Positions 1 to 8,144 of a DNA stretch of 54,110 nt are shown here, in pieces. The first letter of the stretch is position 1. Every line of letters begins with the position of its first letter. Location: positions 1 to 54,110 of the forward strand of contig JAJPJQ010000026.1 of NCBI GenBank assembly GCA_021324155.1, in the 5' to 3' direction. This stretch comes from Pseudomonadota bacterium. GTDB lineage: Bacteria; Desulfobacterota; Binatia; UBA9968. The notes beneath the pieces were generated by a model. That model ran no database searches. It worked only from the letters and a program-made list of their open reading frames with translations, and was not told where the DNA came from. The position numbers and the translations under genes were made by a program.

Positions 1-902
1 AGCGCGTTTATCTTCTCCGGCTCGAGCGCCTGAAAGCGCAGCTCTTCGAGCAACTCCATCGTTTTTTTGGATTTCAAGAAAGAGAGGTAATGCCATTTTT
101 CGAGGTGTTCGTAGAGCCAGGATGGAACCGGCAGCGGCGCGCCGAACGGCGGCTGGTAGCGCGAATTCAATCCGAGCGCCGGCGCGACCAGCCGGCGCAC
201 GATCCGGCTGTCGAAGCTATCGCCGGCGATACCGACGCCGTCGGTGCCGACGACCGTACGCTGCCCGACGCGCCCTGGGCCGAGGCGCACGAGAGAGAAG
301 TCGCTTGTGCCGCCGCCGAAGTCCGCGATCAAGACCAGCTCGTCATGGCTTAGAGTCGCCTGGTACTGGCGCGCGGCGGCGACGGGCTCGAAGACAAACG
401 CTATCTCCTCGAAGCCGGCCGCCTCGAGCGCGGACCTCAGTCGCGCGAGCGCGAAGTCGTTATCGACGTTGGCTTTTGCGCCGCTGAAATGGACGGGTCT
501 TCCGACGACGACGCTGCGCCCGAGATCCCCAAACTGGGCTTCCGCCGCCTTCCGAAGCCGTCGGATGAGCATCCCGATCAGATCTTCGAGCGAAAACGTC
601 TCTCCCAGGATGCTGGTTTGTCGAAACAGTCGGCTCGGAAGATGCGACTTCATCGATTGCACAAGACGGCCGCGTCCGCCGGATTTGAGGTAAGCCGCGA
701 TCGCTTGCGGACCCGCGGTCGCGCGTGGAACGCCATCGGAGCTCGATGCTTCGGGATCGAAGTAGAGGAGGGACCTGAAGGTCTCCGTCGCCGAGCCGTC
801 GAGCTCGAAGCGCGCCAATTTTGCCGTTCCGTCGCGAGCGGCAACGGCGAGAGCGCTATTGGTCGTGCCGAAGTCCAAGCCGACGGCTTTCGGATCGCTC
901 AT
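1..902 (-). CDS. Hsp70/DnaK-family chaperone-like protein, partial (C-terminus outside window)
   Basis: The frame is open from an ATG at 902 to the left edge, giving about 300 residues of the N-terminal actin-like ATPase domain. The first ATP phosphate-binding loop is clear near residues 6-16 (VGLDFGTTNSAL). A second glycine-rich loop, DFGGGTSDFS, comes after FEPVAAARQY, as in Hsp70 and MreB-type ATPases. The divergent sequence resembles the YegD-like branch rather than housekeeping DnaK. It starts 15 bases after the M28 peptidase stop, so it is probably the third gene of a hisF-peptidase-Hsp70 transcript. Family membership is clear, but client and role are unknown. Whether a substrate-binding domain follows cannot be seen. 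Confidence 0.85.
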   Translation of the reverse strand, partial: MSDPKAVGLDFGTTNSALAVAARDGTAKLARFELDGSATETFRSLLYFDPEASSSDGVPRATAGPQAIAAYLKSGGRGRLVQSMKSHLPSRLFRQTSILGETFSLEDLIGMLIRRLRKAAEAQFGDLGRSVVVGRPVHFSGAKANVDNDFALARLRSALEAAGFEEIAFVFEPVAAARQYQATLSHDELVLIADFGGGTSDFSLVRLGPGRVGQRTVVGTDGVGIAGDSFDSRIVRRLVAPALGLNSRYQPPFGAPLPVPSWLYEHLEKWHYLSFLKSKKTMELLEELRFQALEPEKINA

Positions 903-917
903 CGCAATGAATCAGAA

Positions 918-1781
918 TTAAAGACGCGCCACGCCGTTGACGACGCCGCGGCAGACTTTGGCCATGAATTCGAAATCGAGCGTCTCAATGGTGTCGAAAG
1001 CTGTGTGATAGTTCGGATTGCGCAGGTACGCGGTATCCGTCAGGAGGAGCGCCGGAAAGCCGGCGTCCCAGAAAGGCGCATGATCGCTGAGGCGAGTTTG
1101 CGGCACGAGAAATCCGTTGCCCAGGACCGAAAGCGTCTCGACCGGCAGTCCGTCGATTTGTTTGAGCGCGGCGGTGAAGCTCTTGAGGAGCGGCGCGGAG
1201 CGCCGGTTTCCTACGACGCCGATAAAATCGGCGCGGTCGGGATAGAACCAGCCGAAACCGGGTGGATATTTTTGGCTCCCGGGCCGCCGGTCGGTGTAGC
1301 CCAGCATCTCGAGTGAAAGCATCGCCGCGACGTTGGCGCCTTCGGATTTAAGGCGCTTCGCCAGATGACCGCTGCCGATCATGTTGAACTCTTCGAGATT
1401 GAAAGCGCAGAAAAGAACCTCGCTGCGGAGTTTCGTCTTGGAAAGCGCGCGAGCGCTTTCCAACAGCACCGCCACGCCGCTCCCGTTATCGTCGGCGCCC
1501 GGCGAGCCCTCGACGCAGTCGAAGTGAGCCCCGAGGACGACGAGCGGCGCGTGATTGTGGGCGGAGGTGCGCGCGATAATATTGCGAAACCGCCTTCCGC
1601 GGTATGAAAAAAAATCGCTCTCGACACGGAGGCCCATCGCCGAGAGTTCTTGCTCTAGATAATTTTCTACCGCTGCAAGCCGCGCCGCGCTAGCCGACGT
1701 CGTCGGGCCCCGATCGCCGACGATGCGGTCGAGGCGCGCTCTTAGCGCCGCGGGTGTGATGTCGAAATCCGAAGTGCTCAT
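918..1781 (-). CDS. M28-family zinc aminopeptidase
   Basis: A 287-residue cytoplasmic metallopeptidase of the M28 (aminopeptidase Y/QC-like) family that probably removes N-terminal residues from peptides. The two-zinc ligand set is readable: GAHFDCV (His86), [10 protein letters not shown] (Asp97), FNLEEFN (Glu130/131), the Asp/Glu of SLEMLGY, and a late His in YHTAFDT. There is no signal peptide. The frame stays open far upstream, but the ATG at 1781 overlaps the hisF stop by four bases (ATGA), so that start is chosen; the upstream part is antisense-like noise inside hisF. The overlap implies translational coupling to hisF, an odd pairing because hisF normally sits with other his genes. Confidence 0.88.
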   Translation of the reverse strand: MSTSDFDITPAALRARLDRIVGDRGPTTSASAARLAAVENYLEQELSAMGLRVESDFFSYRGRRFRNIIARTSAHNHAPLVVLGAHFDCVEGSPGADDNGSGVAVLLESARALSKTKLRSEVLFCAFNLEEFNMIGSGHLAKRLKSEGANVAAMLSLEMLGYTDRRPGSQKYPPGFGWFYPDRADFIGVVGNRRSAPLLKSFTAALKQIDGLPVETLSVLGNGFLVPQTRLSDHAPFWDAGFPALLLTDTAYLRNPNYHTAFDTIETLDFEFMAKVCRGVVNGVARL

Positions 1782-2542
1782 CCGGCGCGCGGTCGTACCG
1801 GGATGCCCCGTTCCGCGAGAAATCGCTTGCATTCCGCGACCGTGTATTCGCGGTAATGAAAAATCGAGGCCGCGAGCGCCGCGCTGGCCTTGCCCGCGGT
1901 CAAACCTTCGAAAATATGCTCGAGATTTCCCACGCCGCCGGAAGCGATCACGGGGATCCCGACGCGCTCGGATACGGCGCGGGTAAGCTCGATGTCGTAG
2001 CCGTCTTTTGTTCCGTCCCGGTCCATGCTGGTCAGAAGGATTTCGCCCGCGCCGTAGCCGGCCATCCGCTCCGCCCATTGGCAGGCGTCGATACCGGTCG
2101 CCTTTCTTCCGCCGTGCGTAAACACTTCCCAGCCGCCGTTTTTCCGCTTGGCGTCGATAGCGACGACGATGCACTGGCTGCCGAAAGTCTCCGCCGCCTC
2201 GCGAACGAATTCCGGACGCGCGACTGCGCCGGTGTTGATCGAAACTTTGTCGGCGCCGGCGCGCAGCAGCTGCCGGATATCCTCCAGGCGATTGATGCCG
2301 CCGCCGACGGTCAGCGGCATGAAGACCTCGTCGGCCGTTCTGCCGACCACGTCGAGAATGATGCCGCGCGCCTCGTGCGAAGCGGTGATGTCGAGAAAGC
2401 AAAGCTCGTCGGCGCCCTCACGGTCGTAAATGCGCGCGACTTCCACGGGGTCGCCGGCATCGCGCAGCCCGAGAAACTTCACCCCCTTGACGACGCGTCC
2501 GGCGTCGACGTCGAGGCAGGGAATGATGCGCTTGGCCAGCAT
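1778..2542 (-). CDS. hisF: Imidazole glycerol phosphate synthase cyclase subunit HisF
   Basis: This 254-residue (beta/alpha)8-barrel enzyme, with HisH, converts PRFAR and ammonia to imidazole glycerol phosphate and AICAR in histidine biosynthesis. The start reads [15 protein letters not shown], with the catalytic general acid/base Asp11. The second catalytic Asp is in VVAIDAKR, and the phosphate-binding loops are LTVGGGI and IASGGVG. Length is normal for the family. An in-frame TTG three codons upstream is possible, but the ATG at 2542 matches the usual N-terminus. No other his gene is in the window; the partners probably lie elsewhere. It overlaps the peptidase gene by 4 bp and diverges from the TauE-type exporter. 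Confidence 0.96.
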   Translation of the reverse strand: MLAKRIIPCLDVDAGRVVKGVKFLGLRDAGDPVEVARIYDREGADELCFLDITASHEARGIILDVVGRTADEVFMPLTVGGGINRLEDIRQLLRAGADKVSINTGAVARPEFVREAAETFGSQCIVVAIDAKRKNGGWEVFTHGGRKATGIDACQWAERMAGYGAGEILLTSMDRDGTKDGYDIELTRAVSERVGIPVIASGGVGNLEHIFEGLTAGKASAALAASIFHYREYTVAECKRFLAERGIPVRPRAG

Positions 2543-2647
2543 AGAGAGCAAGTGTAGCCGACGGTCTTTAGCCGCTCAAGGGAGCACGGTCGCGCTCCGC
2601 GATCGAATCGTGTATTTTAGTCGGAATTAACGCAGCCTCGCTCGTCG

Positions 2648-3463
2648 ATGGAACAATATTTATGGCTCGTGCCGCTGGGCTTTGTCATCGGCGCTTACGG
2701 AACGATCATCGGCGCCGGAGGCGGTTTCGTTCTCGTGCCGCTTCTGCTGCTCGCATATCCCTCTGCGAGCTCCGACACGATCACCAGCATTTCTCTCGCC
2801 GTCGTTTTCTTCAACGCGCTTTCCGGCTCGATCGCCTACGCGCGCGGGCGGCGCATCGACTATTATTCCGGCCTTCTCTTCGCTATCGCGGCGGTGCCAG
2901 GGGCGATTTTGGGCGCGCTCACGACGGGTTATATTCCGCGCCATTTCTTCGATGTTTTGATCGGCGTCTTGATGCTCGGTGCCGCGATATTTTTATTCTG
3001 GCGCCCGGCCGGTGAGAAGCCGGCGCGCCAGCCGAGACCAGGCGAATTCAAGCGCCGCATCGTAGAGGCCGACGGCAGCGAACACATTTTTTATTACAAC
3101 CGCGCCCTCGGCGTTACAATCAGCCTCATCGTCGGATACATCTCCAGCCTGCTCGGGATCGGCGGCGGATTCATCCATGTGCCCGTGCTTGTCGGTTTGC
3201 TGAATTTTCCCGTTCACATAGCGACCGCGACTTCCCATTTCGTTCTCGCGATGATGGCGCTCGCCGGCACGCTGACGCATATCATGACCGGCGCCTTTCA
3301 ACACGGGGGAGTCAGGCGGACGATCATGCTTTCAATCGGGGTCGTACTCGGCGCGCAACTCGGGGCCTGCTTGTCGACCCGGGTTCATGGCGATTGGATC
3401 ATCCGCGGACTTGCGCTCGCTCTGGCTCTCGTCGGCATGCGCCTCCTTTGGACCGCTATTTAG
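2648..3463 (+). CDS. TauE/SafE-family sulfite/organosulfonate exporter-like membrane protein
   Basis: A 271-residue integral membrane protein with the two-fold internal repeat of the TauE/SafE (DUF81) family. GTIIGAGGGF near residue 19 and LLGIGGGFIHVP near residue 168 are the two equivalent glycine-rich helices. About eight hydrophobic segments surround a soluble loop near residues 118-150. Family members export sulfite, sulfoacetate or other small anions, but the substrate cannot be read from sequence. It is monocistronic, divergent from hisF across a gap of about 100 bases. The next plus-strand gene begins about 140 bases later behind its own promoter-like sequence. Confidence 0.88.
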   Translation: MEQYLWLVPLGFVIGAYGTIIGAGGGFVLVPLLLLAYPSASSDTITSISLAVVFFNALSGSIAYARGRRIDYYSGLLFAIAAVPGAILGALTTGYIPRHFFDVLIGVLMLGAAIFLFWRPAGEKPARQPRPGEFKRRIVEADGSEHIFYYNRALGVTISLIVGYISSLLGIGGGFIHVPVLVGLLNFPVHIATATSHFVLAMMALAGTLTHIMTGAFQHGGVRRTIMLSIGVVLGAQLGACLSTRVHGDWIIRGLALALALVGMRLLWTAI

Positions 3464-3485
3464 ATCGCTCAATAAAGTCCCGGTA

Positions 3486-3504
3486 CGTCGCTATCATAGC
3501 GACG
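3486..3504. promoter_or_regulatory. Perfect 9-bp dyad, possible operator
   Basis: CGTCGCTAT, one C, then ATAGCGACG forms a perfect inverted repeat. It ends 12 bases before a TTGACA hexamer and about 100 bases before the Lys/Ala-rich lipoprotein gene. There is no T-tract after it, so a transcription-factor site is more likely than a terminator for the exporter gene. The binding protein is unknown; the adjacent two-component regulator is a guess. Confidence 0.45.
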
Positions 3505-3516
3505 CATATCTATGCC

Positions 3517-3546
3517 TTGACAACGCACAGCGGATTAAAGTATAGG
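3517..3546 (+). promoter_or_regulatory. Putative sigma70-type promoter
   Basis: A consensus TTGACA at 3517-3522 is separated by 18 bases from TATAGG at 3541-3546, which matches four of six positions of the -10 element. It is correctly placed and oriented for the lipoprotein gene at 3606, with a leader of about 55 bases ending in a strong GGGGGAGG ribosome-binding site. Confidence 0.5.
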
Positions 3547-3605
3547 CCTTAAGTCGTAGACAACGGAATACGCTTAACGTCGCAAATAAACCCGGGGGAG
3601 GTTCA

Positions 3606-4085
3606 ATGAAGACTCTATTTTCGGTCGTTGGGTTCGCTCTGCTGTATGTGATCTTCGCGCTCTCGTCTTGCGCGACGCAGCAGGAGTCGAAGACGTCATC
3701 TGCGAAGCCGGCGGCCACGGCCGAAGCGAAGCCTCAGCAGCCGGCTGAGAAAGCGCCGGCCAAAGCCGAAGCGAAAGCGGAGACCAAGCAGGCGAAGGCG
3801 GAGACGAAGGGCGAAGCCAAAGGCGAGGAAAAAGCCAAAGCCGAGAAGGCCAAGGGCGATGTGGGCTTGCTCGACACGGACAAGAATTATCTGATCCTCG
3901 TCACGAAAGAGGGCAAGCTGATCACGCTCGACTTCGATCAGAAGACGAAAGCCGTCATGCTCGAAGAAAAGCCTGCCAAGATGAGCGACGTCGGCCTCGG
4001 CTCCGCCGCGGATGTCGAATACGTCACCAAAGGCGACAAAAAGATCGTGACGAAGATGGAGTTTAAACCGGCTAAAGGCGAATAA
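3606..4085 (+). CDS. Lys/Ala/Glu-rich lipoprotein with conserved C-terminal domain (paralogue A)
   Basis: A 159-residue protein of unknown function. Residues 1-21 form a lipoprotein signal peptide with lipobox LSSC (Cys21). Residues 22-85 are a low-complexity, highly charged Lys/Ala/Glu linker. The last 75 or so residues form a compact domain that starts KAKGDVGLLDTDKNY and ends KMEFKPAKGE. That domain is almost identical in the paralogue at 6247-6645, on the far side of the two-component genes. The start is supported by GGGGGAGG eight bases upstream. The charged linker would suit a periplasmic tether or envelope-binding spacer, but this is inference; the family is not recognised. Confidence 0.8.
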   Translation: MKTLFSVVGFALLYVIFALSSCATQQESKTSSAKPAATAEAKPQQPAEKAPAKAEAKAETKQAKAETKGEAKGEEKAKAEKAKGDVGLLDTDKNYLILVTKEGKLITLDFDQKTKAVMLEEKPAKMSDVGLGSAADVEYVTKGDKKIVTKMEFKPAKGE

Positions 4086-4120
4086 GCCGTTCGGCCAAAA
4101 GCCGATCGCCGGTTACTCTT

Positions 4121-5302
4121 TCAGGCGGGTAGCGGTATCGTGAAAGACAGGCGGGTGCCCTTGCCGAGTGCGGCCTGGATATTGAAGCTACCGCCGAGCT
4201 TACGGACTCTCTCCTCCATGGAACGGAGTCCGAGGGTGCCGTTGGGGACGCGATGCTCGGCGTCAAAGCCGACGCCGTCGTCCTCCACGGCGCCGCGGAC
4301 CTGTCGATCGGTAACCTGAAGCAGCACCGCCGCGTTCGAAGCGTGCGCGTGCTTGGCAATATTCATTACTCCTTCGCGAATCACATAATAGAGCTCCCGC
4401 TCCGCCTCCGGGGGCAAATTCAACTCCTCCGGTTCATTATCCAGGATCACGTGAACGCCGAGGCCGTCGCGGAGAAAGCTTAAGTCTCCTTTCAGGCTTT
4501 CGATCAGCGTTCCCGGCGCGAGCACGCTAATTTCCTTGCCCGAAAGAAAGTGGCGGATCTCGGCGATAGACTGCGTGGTCATCTCCTGCATCGAGCGCAG
4601 CTCGCGCGCGGTTTCATCCGGTCCTTGCGATAGGTTACGCGCGCAGGCCTCGAGACTTAAGGATAGCGTCGCGAGCATCTGTAGCAGCTGATCGTGGAGC
4701 TCCCTGGCGATTCTGCTCCTTTCCTCCTTTGCGGCTGCGTCTGCGGCGGTTTTGTATAGAGCCGTCAGCTTGCGATTCTGCTTCTGCTCGAATTCGCTCA
4801 ACAGTCCGAAGATATAGGCGAGAAACAACAAGTAGATGCTTCGAATAATGAAGATGTCCCACGCCACCGAATCTTGGGCTGCCGGATGAAAGCGAATAAG
4901 ACCATACAGGAGAAGCCCGACCACTGCGGCCACCATTCCGCCCCGGATCCCGTACCGCGAGCTCGCCGTCAGAACAGGAAAAAAATAGTACGCGAAAAAA
5001 GGCGTCGGAGATCCGGTGGAAAGAACGATCACCGAGACCCAAATTAGATCGAGAGAGGTCGTGACGGGGGCAAGCCACCAAAGGTTGAACCGATCCCGCG
5101 CGGAGCCCGCGCGTGATACGATGATCAACACGAGCAGCGAGTAGAGAAAAAACGAAATCAACGAGGCCTGCGACAGCAGGGGAAAGCGAGCGCCGCGCTC
5201 GGGGTTGAGGAGAACGACGACGATGCCGGCGATAGAAAAGCCGAGGCGAACCCAGGCTAAGACCTTCTCCTTTTGGTGAAGCCACTGGTCTTGAGGATTC
5301 AT
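4121..5302 (-). CDS. NarL-family sensor histidine kinase (HisKA_3 type)
   Basis: A 393-residue membrane sensor kinase. Roughly five hydrophobic segments occupy residues 15-170 with no sizeable periplasmic loop, so it probably senses through its membrane part. A short coiled coil follows. The dimerisation/phosphoacceptor helix is RSRIARELHDQLLQ with phospho-His203. The ATP-binding domain has an N box (REGVMNIAKHAHA, residues 309-321), G1 DDGVGFD (341-347) and G2 LGLRSMEERV. It lies 25 bases downstream of its response regulator on the same strand, in the order regulator then kinase. Both genes are flanked by the two paralogous charged exported proteins, which are plausible targets. Confidence 0.93.
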   Translation of the reverse strand: MNPQDQWLHQKEKVLAWVRLGFSIAGIVVVLLNPERGARFPLLSQASLISFFLYSLLVLIIVSRAGSARDRFNLWWLAPVTTSLDLIWVSVIVLSTGSPTPFFAYYFFPVLTASSRYGIRGGMVAAVVGLLLYGLIRFHPAAQDSVAWDIFIIRSIYLLFLAYIFGLLSEFEQKQNRKLTALYKTAADAAAKEERSRIARELHDQLLQMLATLSLSLEACARNLSQGPDETARELRSMQEMTTQSIAEIRHFLSGKEISVLAPGTLIESLKGDLSFLRDGLGVHVILDNEPEELNLPPEAERELYYVIREGVMNIAKHAHASNAAVLLQVTDRQVRGAVEDDGVGFDAEHRVPNGTLGLRSMEERVRKLGGSFNIQAALGKGTRLSFTIPLPA

Positions 5303-5327
5303 GGCCGCGTTAACCGTCGGCGGAATT

Positions 5328-6032
5328 TTATCCGCGTGCTTTGCGTTTTAGAACCGCCGCGACCGAGGACGTATCGGACGGACGGTTCATGATGAGCAGG
5401 GCCGCTTTGAAGCGATTATTGACTTTCAGCTTGTCAAAAATATTCGTGAGGTGAGTCTTGACGGTCTTTTCGCTGATGAAAATTCGCTTGCCGATCTCCT
5501 CGTTGGTAAGTCCCTCGGCGACTAGGCGGAGTATTTCGTGCTCGCGCTTGGTAAGAGTTTTTATCGGCTCCGCCATGTGCTCGGGTAGCGCTCCGCCGTG
5601 CTGGGCTTGAGCGATTTCCTCGAAGGCTTCCGCCGACGGCGTCTCCTTGTCGATCCAGACCCCGCCGCCATGCACCGTTTTAATCGCGTCGAGCAAAACG
5701 GGAGATGACACGCCCTTCATGACGTATCCCGTGGCGCCGCCCTTAGCGGCGTTCAGAATATTTTCGTCTTCGGAAAACGCGGTCAGGATAATCGTCCGCG
5801 TCGATCTGCTGCATTCGTTGACGTCGAGCAGCGTCTGGACGACATCGCCGCGCGGCATCTTGAGGTCTAGGAGCAGGACGTCTGCTTTCGAGCGCTCGAC
5901 GACCTTGGCGACCTCATCGCTGCGGCTGGCTTCCCCAACGACTAATACCTCACGCTCCATGGAAAGGATCTTCTTCAGACCCTCCCGGAATAGAGCATGG
6001 TCGTCCGCGATTACAACTTTGATCGGGGCCAT
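5328..6032 (-). CDS. NarL/LuxR-family response regulator
   Basis: A 234-residue two-domain regulator. The receiver domain (residues 1-120) has the acidic pair Asp10-Asp11, phosphoacceptor Asp56 in LLLDLKMP, Thr84 and Lys106. A linker of about 35 residues leads to a LuxR-type helix-turn-helix (TKREHEILRLVAEGLTN to KTVKTHLTNIF, residues 161-199). The start MAPIKVVIADD fits the family; an ATG five codons upstream (6047) is an alternative. The cognate kinase is the next gene. The 215-base divergent region to the charged exported protein at 6247 probably carries both promoters and may be where this regulator binds. Confidence 0.93.
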   Translation of the reverse strand: MAPIKVVIADDHALFREGLKKILSMEREVLVVGEASRSDEVAKVVERSKADVLLLDLKMPRGDVVQTLLDVNECSRSTRTIILTAFSEDENILNAAKGGATGYVMKGVSSPVLLDAIKTVHGGGVWIDKETPSAEAFEEIAQAQHGGALPEHMAEPIKTLTKREHEILRLVAEGLTNEEIGKRIFISEKTVKTHLTNIFDKLKVNNRFKAALLIMNRPSDTSSVAAVLKRKARG

Positions 6033-6246
6033 ACCGATGTTTAACACGCAGGGTCAAAATACCTGAATTCCACTACCATGCCAAGATTTTTCTCGACGTT
6101 ATTGAGACACGATCCGACCTAAGTCTTAGCCGTGGCTGTGTATAAGTCAATAAAATCATACCTAAAGAGTATTGCGGAAGCCGGGTCGCTCTATTAAGTG
6201 TACGCTACAGCATCGACGTTTTTTTACGAAGGAGGATACTTTGCCC

Positions 6247-6645
6247 ATGAAGCGGAACTGGCTGTTATTCGTCGCGTTTGTGTTCGCCGTGTCTTTCGCC
6301 GTTAGCTTTCCCTTGATCGCTCAAGATCAGAAGGAAGAGAAGGGCGAAAAGGCGAAGGGCGGGGACGAGAAGAAGGCGGAGGGCGGTGAAAAGGCGAAAG
6401 CCGAAAAGGCCAAAGGCGACGTCGGCCTGCTCGACACCGACAAGAATTATATGATTTTGGTCACGAAAGAAGGCAAATTGATTACGCTGGATTTCGACCA
6501 GAAGTCGAAAGTCACGATGCTCGAAGAGAAGGACGTGAAGATGGGCGACGTAGGGCTCGGCTCCGCCGCCGATGTGGAATACGTGACCAAGGGCGAGAAG
6601 AAGGTGGTCACGAAGATGGAGTTCAGACCGGCCAAAGGCGAATAG
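6247..6645 (+). CDS. Exported Lys/Ala/Glu-rich protein with conserved C-terminal domain (paralogue B)
   Basis: A 132-residue paralogue of the lipoprotein at 3606-4085. It has an ordinary signal peptide (MKRNWLLFVAFVFAVSFAVS, cleavage probably after LIA) with no lipobox Cys, so it should be soluble in the periplasm or secreted. A shorter charged linker leads to the shared domain, which differs from paralogue A at only a few positions. The chosen ATG follows AGGAGGAT; in-frame codons further upstream would bury the signal peptide. A strong terminator follows the stop. Function is unknown. One membrane-anchored and one free copy of the same domain around a sensor kinase suggests an envelope-sensing arrangement (inference). 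Confidence 0.8.
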   Translation: MKRNWLLFVAFVFAVSFAVSFPLIAQDQKEEKGEKAKGGDEKKAEGGEKAKAEKAKGDVGLLDTDKNYMILVTKEGKLITLDFDQKSKVTMLEEKDVKMGDVGLGSAADVEYVTKGEKKVVTKMEFRPAKGE

Positions 6646-6672
6646 CCGCACATTCAACGACGTCATATACGG

Positions 6673-6708
6673 GCGGGTTTCGGTTCAACCGAAACCCGCT
6701 CTTTTTTT
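6673..6708 (+). terminator. Rho-independent terminator
   Basis: An 11-bp perfect stem (GCGGGTTTCGG with CCGAAACCCGC) around a TTCAA loop is followed by CTTTTTTT. It lies 28 bases after the stop of the exported-protein gene and separates it from the convergent glycerate kinase gene. Confidence 0.92.
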
Positions 6709-6737
6709 GGCCAAATGCCGCCTCGACCGCCTGCAAG

Positions 6738-8108
6738 TCACTCGACGATGGCGATAACGAAGTCCAGAACATTCGTGCCGGTCGGTCCCGGTCGGAAGAG
6801 ATCGCCGAGTCTTCGGAAGTAATGGTACGAGTCGTTGCGCCGAAGCGCCGCCAAAGCGTTTAGCCCCACGCGGCGCGCTCGTGACACTGTCGTTTCATCG
6901 ATGAATGCGCCGGCGGCGTCGGTCGGACCGTCGCTGCCGTCGCTCGCCGCGCTCAACAGATAAACTCCGGCGCTGCCGGCAAGAGCGAGCGCGCTCGCCA
7001 GCGCGAACTCCTGATTACGGCCACCCAAGCCTTTACCCCTCACTCGGACGGTCGTTTCGCCGCCCAGCAGCAGGCACAACGGCGGGCGCGATTTTTTCCG
7101 CGCCAGCCTTTTGATTTGCGCCGCGAGCTCGCGCGCGCGATTCCGCGCGTCGCCATCCAGCGCCGCATTAAGAATCTTCGTCTTGTATCCCAGCAGTTCA
7201 GCCTGCCGCTTGGCGGCGGCGAGCGCCGTGCGGTTGTCGGCGAGAAGAATGTAGCGGCTTTTCCGCGCCAGATCGCTGCCTGGCTTCACCGTCTCGGGGA
7301 TTTTTTTCCGTGCGCCGATCCGAAGGTGTCGCAGCGCGGCTTTCGGCATGCGGTTGGTGAGCCGATAGCGTCGCATGAGCCGCAAGGCATCTTCGAATGT
7401 CGTCGGGTCGTGGAAGCTGGGCGCGGAGCCGATCACGGACCGATCGTTTCCTAGGACATCGGAGATCGCGAGCGTAACGACCCGCGCCGGATACGCCGCG
7501 CGAAGCAGCCCGCCGCCCTTTACGGCGGAGAGATGCTTGCGCACGGCGTTCATCTCGGCGATCGGCATGCCGCTCCTAAGGAGCAGTGTCGTCGCGGCGC
7601 GCTTGTCGGCCAACGTGAGGCCTGGCGCCGGCTCGACCAGAAGCGAGGACGCGCCGCCCATGAGAAAAACGATCACTAAATCTTCGGCGCCGGCGCCGGC
7701 CAGCAGCCGCCTGCAGCGGCGCGCGGCATCTAGGCTTCGCGCGTCCGGCAGAGGATGGCCGGCGACCACGATCTCGATACGCGGCAAGCGACGGCGTATA
7801 CCGCGGTCGCGAGCGATGAAGAGGCCTGCCTTAAGCTGCTTGCCTAAGAGACTCGATAGCACCGGCGCCGCGCGATCCGCGCCTTTGCCGACGCCGATCA
7901 GATACGTGCTTTTTCCGAAGGGAATCCTCGAGCGGCGGCGGCCGGTTTTGACGATGAGATTCTTCCCGGCGGTTCCGACGCGCGCCTTCAGAATGCGCGC
8001 GGGATCGGCGGCGGCGACCGCCGAGCGATAGATGCGCTCGAGCGCCCGTCTTGCACGGCGGGAGCCGAGCGCATTTCTAATCGTCGGATGCTGAAATGAT
8101 GTTGCCAC
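6738..8108 (-). CDS. Glycerate 2-kinase (MOFRL/DUF4147 family)
   Basis: A 456-residue GckA/TtuD-type enzyme expected to phosphorylate D-glycerate to 2-phosphoglycerate; older annotations call the family hydroxypyruvate reductase. The N-terminal part has LIGVGKGADRAAP and a phosphate-binding stretch VFLMGGASSLLVEP. The C-terminal MOFRL domain has LLGGETTVRVRGKGLGGRNQ, followed by SDGSDGPTDAAGA, which is characteristic of the family. The start is a GTG at 8108 and is not certain. It begins 36 bases after the DksA-like gene and looks like the last gene of the plsC-rnj-ftsK-lolA-rimO run. Confidence 0.93.
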   Translation of the reverse strand: MATSFQHPTIRNALGSRRARRALERIYRSAVAAADPARILKARVGTAGKNLIVKTGRRRSRIPFGKSTYLIGVGKGADRAAPVLSSLLGKQLKAGLFIARDRGIRRRLPRIEIVVAGHPLPDARSLDAARRCRRLLAGAGAEDLVIVFLMGGASSLLVEPAPGLTLADKRAATTLLLRSGMPIAEMNAVRKHLSAVKGGGLLRAAYPARVVTLAISDVLGNDRSVIGSAPSFHDPTTFEDALRLMRRYRLTNRMPKAALRHLRIGARKKIPETVKPGSDLARKSRYILLADNRTALAAAKRQAELLGYKTKILNAALDGDARNRARELAAQIKRLARKKSRPPLCLLLGGETTVRVRGKGLGGRNQEFALASALALAGSAGVYLLSAASDGSDGPTDAAGAFIDETTVSRARRVGLNALAALRRNDSYHYFRRLGDLFRPGPTGTNVLDFVIAIVE

Positions 8109-8144
8109 CCTCTGGAAAAAGGGCGGAGAAGTACAGAGGCCCGG

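Noticed and set aside
1782-2402. N-terminal extension of the M28 peptidase
   Set aside because: It overlaps hisF almost completely in another frame and is Arg-rich noise; the ATGA overlap at 1778-1781 gives a natural start.
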